DNA of 64,000 nucleotides from Acuticoccus mangrovi (GCF_016411865.1 NZ_JAEKJA010000010.1:186001-250000); one strand, 5' to 3'; counted from the stretch's first letter, positions 25,134-33,536 are shown. The notes: generated by a model from the letters alone, not told the origin. Numbers and translations are program-made.

Positions 25134-26254
25134 GCCGCCCTCGCGGTCAGGAGGTTGGTGCCGGTCTCGGCGTCGAACAGGCTGAGGCGGCGGTCGTCGA
25201 AGGCGAGGGCGACAGACGCGCCCTCGCGCAGCGCCGTCGGACCGGCGATGTCGGCCGACACGCGCGCGGTCGTCCCGTCCGCGGCGATGTCGACGAGGAG
25301 CACGTCGGTATCGCCACGGTGCTCGCGGAAGAACACCTCGCCACGCATCACCGCCTGATGCTCGAGGGGCGTCTCGGGGGCGAGGGCGATGTGCTCCGGC
25401 CGCAGCCCCATGATGACGTCGGTGGTGTTGGTCGCCGTGAGGGCGGCGCCCTTTTGCGCCGAAAGGGGAAGGGTGAAACCGGTGCCTTCGAGGAACAGCA
25501 CGTCGCTCTTGCGGGCGAGGCGGGCCGGCAGGAGGTTCATCGGCGGCTCGCCGATGAAGGTGGCGACGAAGGTGTTCGCCGGCGTCTCGTAGAGCTCCTG
25601 CGGCGAGCCCACCTGCTGGAGCACCCCGTGGTCCATCACCGCGATGGCGTCGGACATCGCGATCGCCTCGGTCTGGTCGTGGGTCACGAGGATCGAGGTG
25701 AGGCCCTGGGTCTGCTGCAGCCGCTTGATCTCGGTGCGCAGCTGCACCTTCTGATCAGCGTCGAGATGGCTCAGCGGCTCGTCGAACAGGATCACGTCCG
25801 GGTCGCGCACCAGGGCGCGGCCGATGGCGACGCGCTGCTGGGCGCCGCCGGAGAGCTTGCGCACCTTCTCGTCGCGGATGTCGCCGAGGCGCAGGAGGTC
25901 GAGCATTCCCTCCACCCGCTCCTCGATCACCCTCTTCGGCAGATGACGCAGGCGCAGCGGAAAGGCGATGTTCTCGAAAACGGAGAGGTGGGCGTAGAGG
26001 GCATAGTCCTCGAACACCATGGCGATGTTGCGCGCCCCCGGCGGCAGCGCCGAGACGGGGCGATCGCCGAACCAGATCTCGCCCGTCGTCACCTCTTCGA
26101 TGCCGGCGATCATCTTGAGCGTGGTGCTCTTGCCGCAGCCCGACGGGCCGAGCAGCGCCAGCATCTGGCCGGTCGGGCACTTGAGGTCGAGCTCGCGCAC
26201 CGCGACGACCTCGCCGCCATAGGTCTTCGATACCCCGTTGAGAAAGATGCTCAT
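25130..26254 (-). CDS. ABC transporter ATP-binding protein, canonical MalK-like
   Basis: 374 residues. Walker A GPSGCGKSTT, signature LSGGAQQRVAIGRAL, Walker B ILFDEPLSHLDA and switch histidine in VTHDQTEA are all present, with a C-terminal TOBE domain. First gene of a minus-strand operon running to 18883 (two ATPases, binding protein, two permeases, amidase, hydrolase). A palindrome at 26304-26316 lies 50 nt upstream. Two-ATPase CUT1 systems are known, for example the rhizobial glycerol importer, but the gene order here differs. Confidence 0.93.
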   Translation of the reverse strand: MSIFLNGVSKTYGGEVVAVRELDLKCPTGQMLALLGPSGCGKSTTLKMIAGIEEVTTGEIWFGDRPVSALPPGARNIAMVFEDYALYAHLSVFENIAFPLRLRHLPKRVIEERVEGMLDLLRLGDIRDEKVRKLSGGAQQRVAIGRALVRDPDVILFDEPLSHLDADQKVQLRTEIKRLQQTQGLTSILVTHDQTEAIAMSDAIAVMDHGVLQQVGSPQELYETPANTFVATFIGEPPMNLLPARLARKSDVLFLEGTGFTLPLSAQKGAALTATNTTDVIMGLRPEHIALAPETPLEHQAVMRGEVFFREHRGDTDVLLVDIAADGTTARVSADIAGPTALREGASVALAFDDRRLSLFDAETGTNLLTARAA

Positions 26255-26681
26255 CGCTCGCCTTCGGTCCGCTGCCCAGGCGAGGCGAGCATGGTTCTAT
26301 GTGATGGTGGTACCATAGTCCGACCTATTCGGGGTGTATCGGGAAGCTCGCAGGGCTCCGGAGCTCCGCGGCCGGTCTCGGCCTGAGTGACAGGGAATGG
26401 CGACGTCTCGCCGTTTGCCGAGCGCAAATGCAAGTCCGTTGCCAACGGTCGAGGGGACAGCGGAGGGCGTGGTCGAATGCGATGGGGGCGGGCGCAACGG
26501 CGCGGCGCACGGGATCTGCGGCGACATGGGTGTGACGAGACGCCCCACCATCGCCGGACGGGGGACGGGCAGCCGGTCTGACGACGGCGGCGTCGAGCGT
26601 GCCGCGCGATTGCGCAGATGGTGCTCGTTAACTGGTGATTGTATCGGTGGCGGGCGCGCAGCGGCCCGCGGGCACGCCACC
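26255..26681. other. Intergenic region, no gene recognised
   Basis: A 427-nt gap. Its left end carries the palindrome above and presumably the promoter of the ABC/amidase operon. The rest is GC-rich with open frames on both strands, but none shows a plausible ribosome-binding site, a family motif or a natural composition, so no gene is called. Its right end abuts the stop of the nucleotide-sugar-dehydrogenase-like gene. Confidence 0.5.
26304..26316. promoter_or_regulatory. Palindrome of FadR/GntR type upstream of the ABC/amidase operon
   Basis: Perfect palindrome ATGGT-GGT-ACCAT, fitting the TGGTnnnACCA half-site rule of FadR-subfamily GntR regulators. It is located 50 nt before the first ATPase start. 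No regulator gene adjoins it, and it does not match the operator of the 2.6-11 kb cluster. Suggestive only. Confidence 0.4.
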
Positions 26682-28010
26682 TTAGGCGGCGGCCCGGAGC
26701 TCGGTCAACCCGGTCGCGGGGCCGGGGAGAGCGGGGGCAAGGTCCACCACGCGGATCTGGGGCCTTGCCTCGATGAGCGATCGCGTCGCCTCGGTCTCGC
26801 GGGCGAGGATGATCATGTCGACGTCGCAGAGCGCGTCCGCGGCGGTCGGCCGGATGATCTCGTCGAGCACGAAGGCGAGGGCGCGCAGGTCGCGGCTCGA
26901 GTGCTTCATCACCGCGATTTCCCGCGCGAGGGCACGCGTGTCGGTCACCGCGGGGTCGTGCGCTGCAACGAGAATGCCGGCACCGCGCAGTTCGGCGATG
27001 ATGTCGAGAACCGCCGCCATCCTGAGGTCGTCGAGCCGATTGGCGAAGTCGAGCCCGAGCACCGCGACCTTGCGCGGGCGGGCGGCCTTCACTTCCGCGA
27101 TCACGTCGAGAAGCCGCACCTCGCTGAGCGGAACGAGCGTGTCGTAGAGGTCGCAGCCGTTGGCGCAGTCCTCGTGCGAGGGGGCGAGATGGGGCGGCGG
27201 CGACACGCTCGGGCTGAGATAGGCGGCGAGGACGGCCGTCAGGGGGCGCGCCGGCGGCCCTTCCGCCGGCGTTGTCGACGAGTGCGCGGCCGGGACCTTG
27301 GTGAACCACTCGGCGGTCGCCTCGCGCATCGATTCGGCCGCGTCGAGGCTCGTGATCATCGGCGTCGTATCGATGGCGGAGAAGAGCCGGCGCATGATCT
27401 GCTCGCTGCGCGGGTCGCTCACGCCGATGACGGTCTCGAACGGGCGCAGCATGCTCTCCACCGCCTTGCCGCAGACCATGAAGTCCGGCATCACGCAGAT
27501 CCCGAAGTCCACCCCGGCGCGCTTGCCGGAGGCTCGCTCGATTGCGGGAACGATGATCGCTTCCGTGGTGCCTCGCGGCACGGCGCTGCGCAGGGCGATC
27601 ACGTGGAAGCCGGCGGTCTCGCGCAGGCCGATGCCGATCTCGCGGGCGACGGCGCGGATCGGCCCGCCGTCGTAGCCCCCGTCGTCGCGCAGCGGAGTGC
27701 CGATGGCGATGATCGTGACGTCGGTGTCGGCCACCGCGTCGGCGATGACGGTGGTGGTGTCGATCCGGCCGGCGGCGATGCCCTCGCCGAGGAGCGCGTC
27801 GAGGGAGGGCTCGTAGAAGCTGGCATGGCCGTGGGTGAAGCTGGCGATCTTGGCGACGTTGCAGTCGACGGCCATCACCCGATGGCCGAGGCTCGCGAGG
27901 CAGGCGGCGGACACCGCGCCGACGCGCCCGAGGCCGATCACCGCAATCGCGGGAAGATCTGCGAAGAGTTCGGCCGCGATATAGGTATGAGGCGTTGTAA
28001 CGATGTTCAT
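26682..28010 (-). CDS. Nucleotide-sugar dehydrogenase-like protein, active-site motifs eroded
   Basis: 442 residues, laid out like UDP-glucose/GDP-mannose 6-dehydrogenases: NAD-binding IAVIGLGRVGAVSAACL, GTPLRDDGGYDG and RSAVPRGTT are well kept. Catalytic features are not: the usual NPEFLREG reads MPDFMVCG, the helix that should carry the Lys/Asn pair (VKYxxNAF) reads MREATAEWF, the FGGSCLPKD cysteine motif is replaced by SHEDCANGCDLYD, and KPGTDDLRESP is ANRLDDLRMAA. It may be a pseudoenzyme or have another NAD-linked reaction. It borders the AT-rich sulfotransferase island, so it may once have belonged to a polysaccharide locus. Confidence 0.8.
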   Translation of the reverse strand: MNIVTTPHTYIAAELFADLPAIAVIGLGRVGAVSAACLASLGHRVMAVDCNVAKIASFTHGHASFYEPSLDALLGEGIAAGRIDTTTVIADAVADTDVTIIAIGTPLRDDGGYDGGPIRAVAREIGIGLRETAGFHVIALRSAVPRGTTEAIIVPAIERASGKRAGVDFGICVMPDFMVCGKAVESMLRPFETVIGVSDPRSEQIMRRLFSAIDTTPMITSLDAAESMREATAEWFTKVPAAHSSTTPAEGPPARPLTAVLAAYLSPSVSPPPHLAPSHEDCANGCDLYDTLVPLSEVRLLDVIAEVKAARPRKVAVLGLDFANRLDDLRMAAVLDIIAELRGAGILVAAHDPAVTDTRALAREIAVMKHSSRDLRALAFVLDEIIRPTAADALCDVDMIILARETEATRSLIEARPQIRVVDLAPALPGPATGLTELRAAA

Positions 28011-28416
28011 ATCTATCCTCCATGTCAGGAAGCTGACGAGAGGAGGGTACGAGACCTGTCGCTTTAATTCATGCTTCAGGAAGAACAGTCCGCCGCATCA
28101 TTGGAACATCATCTGTATCCTTCCGGATAGGTCGCGCCTGCGCCGAGCGGCGCTGGCTTATATATGTCGGTGCGCACGTCGGGTATAGCCGGTCAGGATG
28201 TATGATGATGTGTAAGGTGCAGCGCAGTAGGTAGAAATATAATCTTCCTCGACTCTGATTTGGAATGAATAAAAAGAAAGCACAAGGATAGCAAAGGAAT
28301 TTCCGCATAGATTTATTTGATTTTTGGCTAAATATAGCATAAGAATTGTCAATTTACCTCTAGGGAAAGGTATATTTTAGAGGTAAATGTAAGAATATAT
28401 TAATAATACAAATATA
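28011..28416. other. AT-rich intergenic stretch, no gene recognised
   Basis: A 406-nt gap in which base composition falls sharply from the GC-rich background to strongly AT-rich after about 28200. Short open frames on both strands (61-79 codons) have no recognisable motif. The right part holds the inverted repeat at 28352-28388. No tRNA, insertion sequence or terminal repeat was recognised. It is best seen as the flank of an acquired segment. Confidence 0.5.
28352..28388. terminator. Stem-loop downstream of the sulfotransferase-like gene
   Basis: Perfect 10-bp inverted repeat ATTTACCTCT / AGAGGTAAAT with a 17-nt loop, starting 29 nt past the stop of the minus-strand sulfotransferase-like gene. 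It could end that transcript, although no long T-run follows. Its composition matches the island, not the host background. Confidence 0.4.
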
Positions 28417-29037
28417 CTATTTCATCGCATATCCAAAATATTTAAAATCGATTTGATATTTATCATTTATAAATTCTATGTCTTCTCGAGAAAGAGATTT
28501 GAAATTTAGATTATTACGTGACTTGTTTATATGAGGCAGTGGGGCGTTTATATTAAATATTTTTTTTGAAAGAGAATTCCATTCCGATTTAAGATCTTCG
28601 TATTTGATTAATTTATCAACAATAATTTTTTCTTTAAATTTATCCATAAGAAAATAGTGTTGAGGGCAGATATGTCGCCAATAGTCACTATACATGTCAT
28701 CTTTAATATTAGATATATATTCAGAAATACTTGTGCAATTGTGGTTTTTTCTGAAATTAAATTCAGAAATAGCTCTATCATACGGATTTCTAACTATAGA
28801 AAATTTAAAGAATTGACTAAATTCATAAAATGAAACATAAGAAAAAAAATAATATTCCCAAGCGAACATGTGAGCAAGGCGTTCTGGGCCGAAATTCCTA
28901 TCTGGGTTGTATCGAAGTAGTAATGGGGCGCGATTCTGCCAATTTAAACCGAGAGAATTCAAAAATGCTACTTCAATACTTTGTCCTGCTGTCTTTGGGA
29001 TGTGAACAAAGATAGTTTGATGAAAGCGTGACAGCAT
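28417..29037 (-). CDS. Sulfotransferase family 2-like protein (AT-rich, probably acquired)
   Basis: 206 residues, Golgi-type/bacterial sulfotransferase fold using PAPS. The 5'-phosphosulfate loop is at the N-terminus (TIFVHIPKTAGQSIE) and the 3'-phosphate-binding segment follows (FSIVRNPYDRAISEFNF); HIPKTAG plus RNPYDR is diagnostic of this family. Such enzymes sulfate carbohydrates, often on surface polysaccharides. Codons are strongly A/T-biased (many AAA, AAT, TTT and ATA), unlike every other gene here, indicating horizontal acquisition. No partner glycosyltransferase is in the window; only the degenerate nucleotide-sugar dehydrogenase adjoins it. PAPS-synthesis genes are not seen. Confidence 0.88.
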   Translation of the reverse strand: MLSRFHQTIFVHIPKTAGQSIEVAFLNSLGLNWQNRAPLLLRYNPDRNFGPERLAHMFAWEYYFFSYVSFYEFSQFFKFSIVRNPYDRAISEFNFRKNHNCTSISEYISNIKDDMYSDYWRHICPQHYFLMDKFKEKIIVDKLIKYEDLKSEWNSLSKKIFNINAPLPHINKSRNNLNFKSLSREDIEFINDKYQIDFKYFGYAMK

Positions 29038-29259
29038 CTGATGATTCTATCTCCATTCAAGAACTTGCGCTTAGTTTCTGAATGAAAATCCCTTATCGGA
29101 GCAAGTTAAAACTACCTCTTGAACTTGCTATCCACAATTTCAGGAGCGGTTCTGATTCTACGACGATGCTTCGCGCTGGGCGTGCATACCGGATGTCCCT
29201 TTCGTCTACCATCGCGTATGCGCTTGTTTGAACCAGTTCGCCGCCAGGCAGCCGTTCGT

Positions 29260-30447
29260 TCAAGGCGCCGATCCCCGCTCCCGGATGCGCAGCGAGAGGG
29301 CGATGGCGAGGCCGAGGGCGGCGGCGAGGCTGCCGACCAGGAAAACGCTGCCGTAGCCCGCGCGGTCGGCGAGAAGGCCGGCCAGCGGGCCGGTCAGGCC
29401 GTAGGCGAGGTCCTGGAAGGCGGCGAAGCCGCCGAGCGCGGTGCCGCGCAGATGCGGGTCGACGAGACGGATGACTTCGCGCCCCATCGCCGGAAAGATC
29501 ATCGAGCACCCGAGCCCCGTCATGAAGGCGCCGAGGAGGGCGAGGGCGGGGTTGTCGGCGCTCCAGATCAGGATTTGACCGATCGTTTCGACCGCGAGGG
29601 AGCCGATCGCCACCCGAAGGCCGCCGATGCGGTCCGGCAGGTGACCGAAGAGCACGCGCACCAGAACGAAGCCGCCGCCGAACGCGGTGAGGCCGAACCC
29701 CGCATAGCTCCACTCCCGGTGATGGAAATAGAGGACGAAGAAGGCGCCGATCGCGGCGAACCCGATGCCTTGCAGGCAGACGATCAACCCGTGTGCCTTG
29801 ATGCGGTTGATCACCGTCAGGAAGGACGGGCGCGCCGCATGCGGGTGCGGCGGCACGCCGACGATCCGCAACGCGACGACGAGCCCCACCAGCGGCAGGA
29901 GGCCGCTGACCGCCATCGCGCCGACGAAGCCGAGCGCGTCGTAGAGCGCCAGGCCGAGCGGGCCGCCGACGGCGAGGGCGCCATACATCGCGGCACCGGC
30001 GAGCGCCAGGACCTTGCCGGCGCGCGCCGGGCCGACGACGCCGACCCCCCAGGCGATCACGCCGACGCCGACGAGGCTCTCGCCGAGGCCGAGGAGGAGC
30101 CGGCCGGCGAGGAGAACGAGAAAGGCCGTCGTCGGCGCGCCGACGGGCACGGCGGCGGCGAGCGACACCAGCGCGCCGAGGATGTAGAAGGCCAGCCCGC
30201 GCGCCACGGCGATCTTGGCGCCCTGCCGATCCGACAGGCTGCCGGCATGGCCGCGGGTCACGATGGTGGCGAGAAAGGCGACGCCGACGGCGAGCCCGGC
30301 CCACACGTTGCTGAGCCCGAGTTGGGCGGCGACGTAGACCGGCACGATCGGCAGAGGGATCGCGACGCAGAGATAGGAGATGAACAGGACGGCGGTCAGC
30401 AGCAGAAGACGCGCGAACGCCGGATCACGGCTCGATGGAGAAGTCAT
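29260..30447 (-). CDS. MFS transporter
   Basis: Major facilitator superfamily protein of 395 residues from ATG 30447, with about twelve hydrophobic segments in two halves. The cytoplasmic loop 2-3 motif appears as GHAGSLSDRQGAK (compare GxxxDRxGRR), and a second copy is seen as GHLPDRIGGLRV. The frame extends to 30495, but that would place the N-terminus inside the terminator hairpin, and MTSPSSRDPAFARLLLL is a better start. Compositionally it resembles arabinose-efflux-like MFS proteins. Substrate unknown. The 222-nt gap beyond its stop (29038-29259) marks the right edge of the AT-rich island and shows no gene. Confidence 0.9.
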   Translation of the reverse strand: MTSPSSRDPAFARLLLLTAVLFISYLCVAIPLPIVPVYVAAQLGLSNVWAGLAVGVAFLATIVTRGHAGSLSDRQGAKIAVARGLAFYILGALVSLAAAVPVGAPTTAFLVLLAGRLLLGLGESLVGVGVIAWGVGVVGPARAGKVLALAGAAMYGALAVGGPLGLALYDALGFVGAMAVSGLLPLVGLVVALRIVGVPPHPHAARPSFLTVINRIKAHGLIVCLQGIGFAAIGAFFVLYFHHREWSYAGFGLTAFGGGFVLVRVLFGHLPDRIGGLRVAIGSLAVETIGQILIWSADNPALALLGAFMTGLGCSMIFPAMGREVIRLVDPHLRGTALGGFAAFQDLAYGLTGPLAGLLADRAGYGSVFLVGSLAAALGLAIALSLRIRERGSAP

Positions 30448-30482
30448 ACCAAAATCCGGGTTGTTCCCCGAACGGCGGCGCA

Positions 30483-30524
30483 CAAAAAAACGCACTCCGA
30501 CCGACGAGGATCGTTGAGTGCGTT
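30483..30524 (-). terminator. Rho-independent terminator of the LysR gene
   Basis: Read on the minus strand: a perfect 9-bp stem AACGCACTC / GAGTGCGTT with an 18-nt loop, followed at once by a run of seven T. It lies about 100 nt after the stop of the minus-strand LysR gene and just before the MFS start, so it separates the two transcripts. One of the few textbook terminators in the window. Confidence 0.75.
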
Positions 30525-30625
30525 GGTTGACGTTAGACGCTTACGGTCAGGTTGTGCTGACGCCGCACTCCTTAGAAAGTTCGGACATGGGAGTCAATCC
30601 GCAGACCGCCCCGTGCGATCGGGTG

Positions 30626-31492
30626 CTATGCGGCGACGGCTTCGAAGAGGTCTCGCAGGGCCTCGGCGTGGACGGCACCGGGCCCGTCCTCCTGCACGGC
30701 GATGCTGAGATAGCGCTCCAGCGGGGGCGCATCGAGGGCGGCGACATGGGCGGCGCTCGCGTAGCGGCGCGCGTCGGGCTCGGGCAGCACCGCGAAGCCG
30801 AGGCCGCGGTTCACGCAGCCCATCACCGCCTCCACCGAATCGAGCGTCACCGTCTCCCGGACGGGGCCGGCATGGTGGCGCAGATAGTTGTCGACGATCA
30901 GCCCGATGCCGGTCGAGGGCAGGAAGCGGATGAAGGCGAGCTCGGCGCAGCAGCGCACGAGATCGCGCTGGGGGGCGTCCTGCGGACAGGCGAGGGCGAA
31001 CGCCTCGCGCCGGAGCCGATGGATGCGCACGCCGAGCGGCATGTCCGGGCTCTCGGTCACCACCGCCGCGTCGAGCTCGCCGCGGGCGACGCGGCGCAGG
31101 AGGTCGGTCGATAGGCCGCTCTCCACCTCAAAGCGCGCCGCCGGCTGCCGGAGGGCGGCCGCGCTCAGAAAGTCCGGTAGGAGGCGCACGCTCGCCGTCC
31201 CCACGAAACCGACCCGCAGGACGCCCTTCAGCGCGCCCGGCTCGTCGCCGAGGCCTCGCACGGCATCGACCTCGGCGAGGATGGTGCGCGCATGCACGGC
31301 CACCTGGCGGGCCGCCGGCGTCATCTGTGGCGGACGATGCCGCCGATCGAACAGGGCGAACTGCAGTTCGTCCTCGAGCGTCTTCATCTGCACGCTGAGG
31401 GTGGAGAGCGTCATGCCCAACCGCTCCGCCGCGGCGGCGAAGGAGCCGATGCGATCGATTTCGACGAGGGTCCGAAGCGCGCGCAAATTCAT
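30626..31492 (-). CDS. LysR family transcriptional regulator
   Basis: 288 residues. N-terminal winged helix-turn-helix (MNLRALRTLVEIDRIGSFAAAAERLGMTLSTLSVQMKTLE) and a C-terminal periplasmic-binding-like effector domain (LRVGFVGTASVRLLPDFL onward), the standard LysR plan. Divergently placed to the acyl-CoA dehydrogenase / AhpD-like pair, with an 87-nt shared promoter containing a palindrome at 31508-31522. It probably controls that pair and itself. Confidence 0.93.
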   Translation of the reverse strand: MNLRALRTLVEIDRIGSFAAAAERLGMTLSTLSVQMKTLEDELQFALFDRRHRPPQMTPAARQVAVHARTILAEVDAVRGLGDEPGALKGVLRVGFVGTASVRLLPDFLSAAALRQPAARFEVESGLSTDLLRRVARGELDAAVVTESPDMPLGVRIHRLRREAFALACPQDAPQRDLVRCCAELAFIRFLPSTGIGLIVDNYLRHHAGPVRETVTLDSVEAVMGCVNRGLGFAVLPEPDARRYASAAHVAALDAPPLERYLSIAVQEDGPGAVHAEALRDLFEAVAA

Positions 31493-31507
31493 GATTTCTG
31501 AAGATAA

Positions 31508-31522
31508 GAAGAATTTTTCTTC
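31508..31522. promoter_or_regulatory. Palindrome in the LysR / acyl-CoA dehydrogenase divergent promoter
   Basis: Perfect palindrome GAAGAA-TTT-TTCTTC located 16 nt upstream of the LysR start and about 58 nt upstream of the acyl-CoA dehydrogenase start. The flanking TGAAG...CTTCA extends the symmetry loosely. Position and AT-richness are typical of a LysR binding site. Confidence 0.5.
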
Positions 31523-31579
31523 AATTGACCAGCGATGCGCGCGACGGAAGGATCACGAAACCGTTATCGGGAGGCCGTG

Positions 31580-32812
31580 ATGACATCAGACCCCTCGCCG
31601 CGCGAGGTCGCCCGGCAGCTCGCCGCCACCTGTTTCGCCGCCCGCGCCGCGATGTGGGACCGCACGCGCGACTATTGCTGGCAGAACGTCGCCGAGCTCG
31701 CCGAGGCCGGGCTGATGGGCATGACGATCCCGACGGCGTACGGCGGGCGGGGTGCCAGCTTTCTCGAAGTCTGCGGGGTGATCGAGGAGGTCGCCAAGGC
31801 CTGCACGCTGACCGCGCGCGTGGTGGTGGAAGCCAACATGGGGGCGATCAGCGCCATCATGGCCTACGGCTCGGCGGCGCAGAAGGAGCGCGTCGCTCCG
31901 CTCGTTCTCGCGGGCGACAAGCCGGCGATCTGCATCACCGAGCCGACCGCCGGCAGCGCCGCCGGGGAGATGGTGACGACGGCGCGACGGGTCGCCGGCG
32001 GCTATCGCCTCGCCGGCCACAAGCACTGGATCACCGGCGGTGGGGTCTCGCGGGTGCATCTGGTGTTCGCCCGCGTCCACGATGCGCGGGGGCGCGAGGA
32101 GGGGATCGGCGGCTTCATCCTCATCGCCGACCCGCGGAAGGGGGAGTGGCCGGCGGGCTTCACCGTCGTGCGGCGCGAGCGCACCATGGGGCTCTGCGGT
32201 ATGCCCGAGGCCGAGCTGCGCTTCGACGACGTGTTCGTCCCCGACGAGATGGTGCTGTGCCCGCCGTCGGGCTTTGCCCGCGGGTTCGCCGATCTGATGA
32301 GCGCCTACAACAGCCAGCGCGTCGGCGCCGGGACCATCGCCATGGGGGTCGCGGCGGGGGCGCTCGACCACGCCCGGCGCTATCTCCTGGAGCGCCACCA
32401 GTTCGGCCGTCCGCTCGCCGAGTTCCAGGGCCTCCAGTGGATGCTCGCCGACATGGACACCGGGGTTCACGCCTCCCGTCTGATGCTGGAGGCGGCGGCC
32501 GCGTCGGCGGCGACGTCGGGCACCGGCTTTCCCGACAAGACGATGGCCGCGCGGGCGAAGCTGTTCGCCTCGGAGACGGCGATCCGGGTCGTCAACGACG
32601 CGCTGCAGATGTTCGGCGCCCGCGGCTACGGCGACGCGGAGCCCTTGGAGCGCATGGCGCGCGATGTCAGGATGTTCACCATCGGCGGCGGCACGGCGCA
32701 GGTGCTGCGCACCCAGATCGCGGGTGCCGTGCTCGGCATGAAGACGCCGCAGACGCGCGACGGCTACGCGCGCCTTGCCCGCGCCGAGGCCGCGCAGGCC
32801 GCCGCCGAGTGA
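31580..32812 (+). CDS. Acyl-CoA dehydrogenase family protein
   Basis: FAD-dependent acyl-CoA dehydrogenase fold, 410 residues from ATG 31580 (GGGAGG upstream; the in-frame ATG at 31535 lacks this). Seen: CITEPTAGSAAGEMVTTARR as the FAD/substrate segment, HKHWITGGG, RHQFGRPLAEFQGLQWMLADM and the C-terminal MFGARGYGDAEPLERMARDVR. The C-terminal loop reads IGGGTAQV rather than YEGT, as in isovaleryl-CoA-type members, so the catalytic base must come from elsewhere. With the AhpD-like gene downstream it forms a LysR-controlled pair. Substrate unknown. Confidence 0.92.
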   Translation: MTSDPSPREVARQLAATCFAARAAMWDRTRDYCWQNVAELAEAGLMGMTIPTAYGGRGASFLEVCGVIEEVAKACTLTARVVVEANMGAISAIMAYGSAAQKERVAPLVLAGDKPAICITEPTAGSAAGEMVTTARRVAGGYRLAGHKHWITGGGVSRVHLVFARVHDARGREEGIGGFILIADPRKGEWPAGFTVVRRERTMGLCGMPEAELRFDDVFVPDEMVLCPPSGFARGFADLMSAYNSQRVGAGTIAMGVAAGALDHARRYLLERHQFGRPLAEFQGLQWMLADMDTGVHASRLMLEAAAASAATSGTGFPDKTMAARAKLFASETAIRVVNDALQMFGARGYGDAEPLERMARDVRMFTIGGGTAQVLRTQIAGAVLGMKTPQTRDGYARLARAEAAQAAAE

Positions 32813-32863
32813 GGCGGCACGCGCGACTGCGGCGCGTGCCATAAGAAACGAGGAGCTCCCGCC

Positions 32864-33448
32864 GTGAGTGCAGCCGCCCACCCCATCAGCCGCTTTCCGG
32901 TGCCCGACCTTGCGGACATGTCGGACGACATCCGCGAGCGCATTCTGGCGGTGGAGGAGAAAGCGGGCTTCATCCCCAACGTCTTCCTGGTGCTGGCGCA
33001 CCGGCCGGACGAGTTCCGCGCCTTCTTCGCCTACCACGACGCCCTCATGGAAAAGCCCGGCAACCTCACCAAGGCCGAGCGGGAGATGATCGTGGTGGCG
33101 ACGAGCGGGCTCAACCAGTGCCAATATTGCGTGGTGGCGCATGGCGCCATCCTGCGCATCCGCGCCAAGGACGGGTTGGTCGCCGACCAGGTGGCGACGA
33201 ACTACCGCAAGGCCGACATCACCGACCGGCAGAAGGCGATGCTCGACTTCGCCGTCAAGGTATCGGCCGAGGCCTACGGGGTGGGCGATGCGGATTTCGA
33301 GCGGCTGAAGGCGCACGGCTTCAGCGAGGACGACGCTTGGGACATCGCCGCCATTGCCGCCTTCTTCGGCCTCTCCAACCGCATGGCCAACGTCACCAAC
33401 ATGCGCCCCAATGCCGAATTCTACACCATGGGGCGGGACATCGGCTGA
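32864..33448 (+). CDS. Peroxidase-related / AhpD (carboxymuconolactone decarboxylase)-like protein
   Basis: 194 residues beginning with GTG (GAGGAG upstream). The AhpD-type redox motif is present as NQCQYCVVAHGAILR (CxxC followed by His), with the helical CMD fold around it; the N-terminal DDIRERILAVEEKAGFIPNVFLVLAHRP is typical of the uncharacterised peroxidase-related subfamily. Such proteins use the cysteine pair for thiol-dependent peroxide reduction. It lies 51 nt after the acyl-CoA dehydrogenase gene and is probably co-transcribed with it. Confidence 0.9.
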   Translation: MSAAAHPISRFPVPDLADMSDDIRERILAVEEKAGFIPNVFLVLAHRPDEFRAFFAYHDALMEKPGNLTKAEREMIVVATSGLNQCQYCVVAHGAILRIRAKDGLVADQVATNYRKADITDRQKAMLDFAVKVSAEAYGVGDADFERLKAHGFSEDDAWDIAAIAAFFGLSNRMANVTNMRPNAEFYTMGRDIG

Positions 33449-33512
33449 GGCCTCGACAAATCGACGGGAACTGTCGGGGCGATGCTAACCATTCCCGCGA
33501 AGGCCGATTTAA

Positions 33513-33533
33513 GGAGGGGGGCGTACCCCCTTC
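33513..33533 (+). promoter_or_regulatory. Hairpin masking the Shine-Dalgarno sequence of the lipoprotein gene
   Basis: The sequence just before ATG 33537 has a near-perfect Shine-Dalgarno core (AAGGAGG, 33511-33517). Its GGAGGGGG can pair with CCCCCTTC (33526-33533) across a 5-nt loop, with one G-U pair. The unpaired site is also unusually far from the start. This could keep translation low or make it conditional, but it is only a structural reading. Confidence 0.3.
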
Positions 33534-33536
33534 CTC

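Noticed and set aside
28011-29259. Insertion sequence, tRNA or integrase at the borders of the AT-rich island
   Set aside because: No transposase-like frame, terminal inverted repeats, target duplication or tRNA-like fold could be recognised at either edge.
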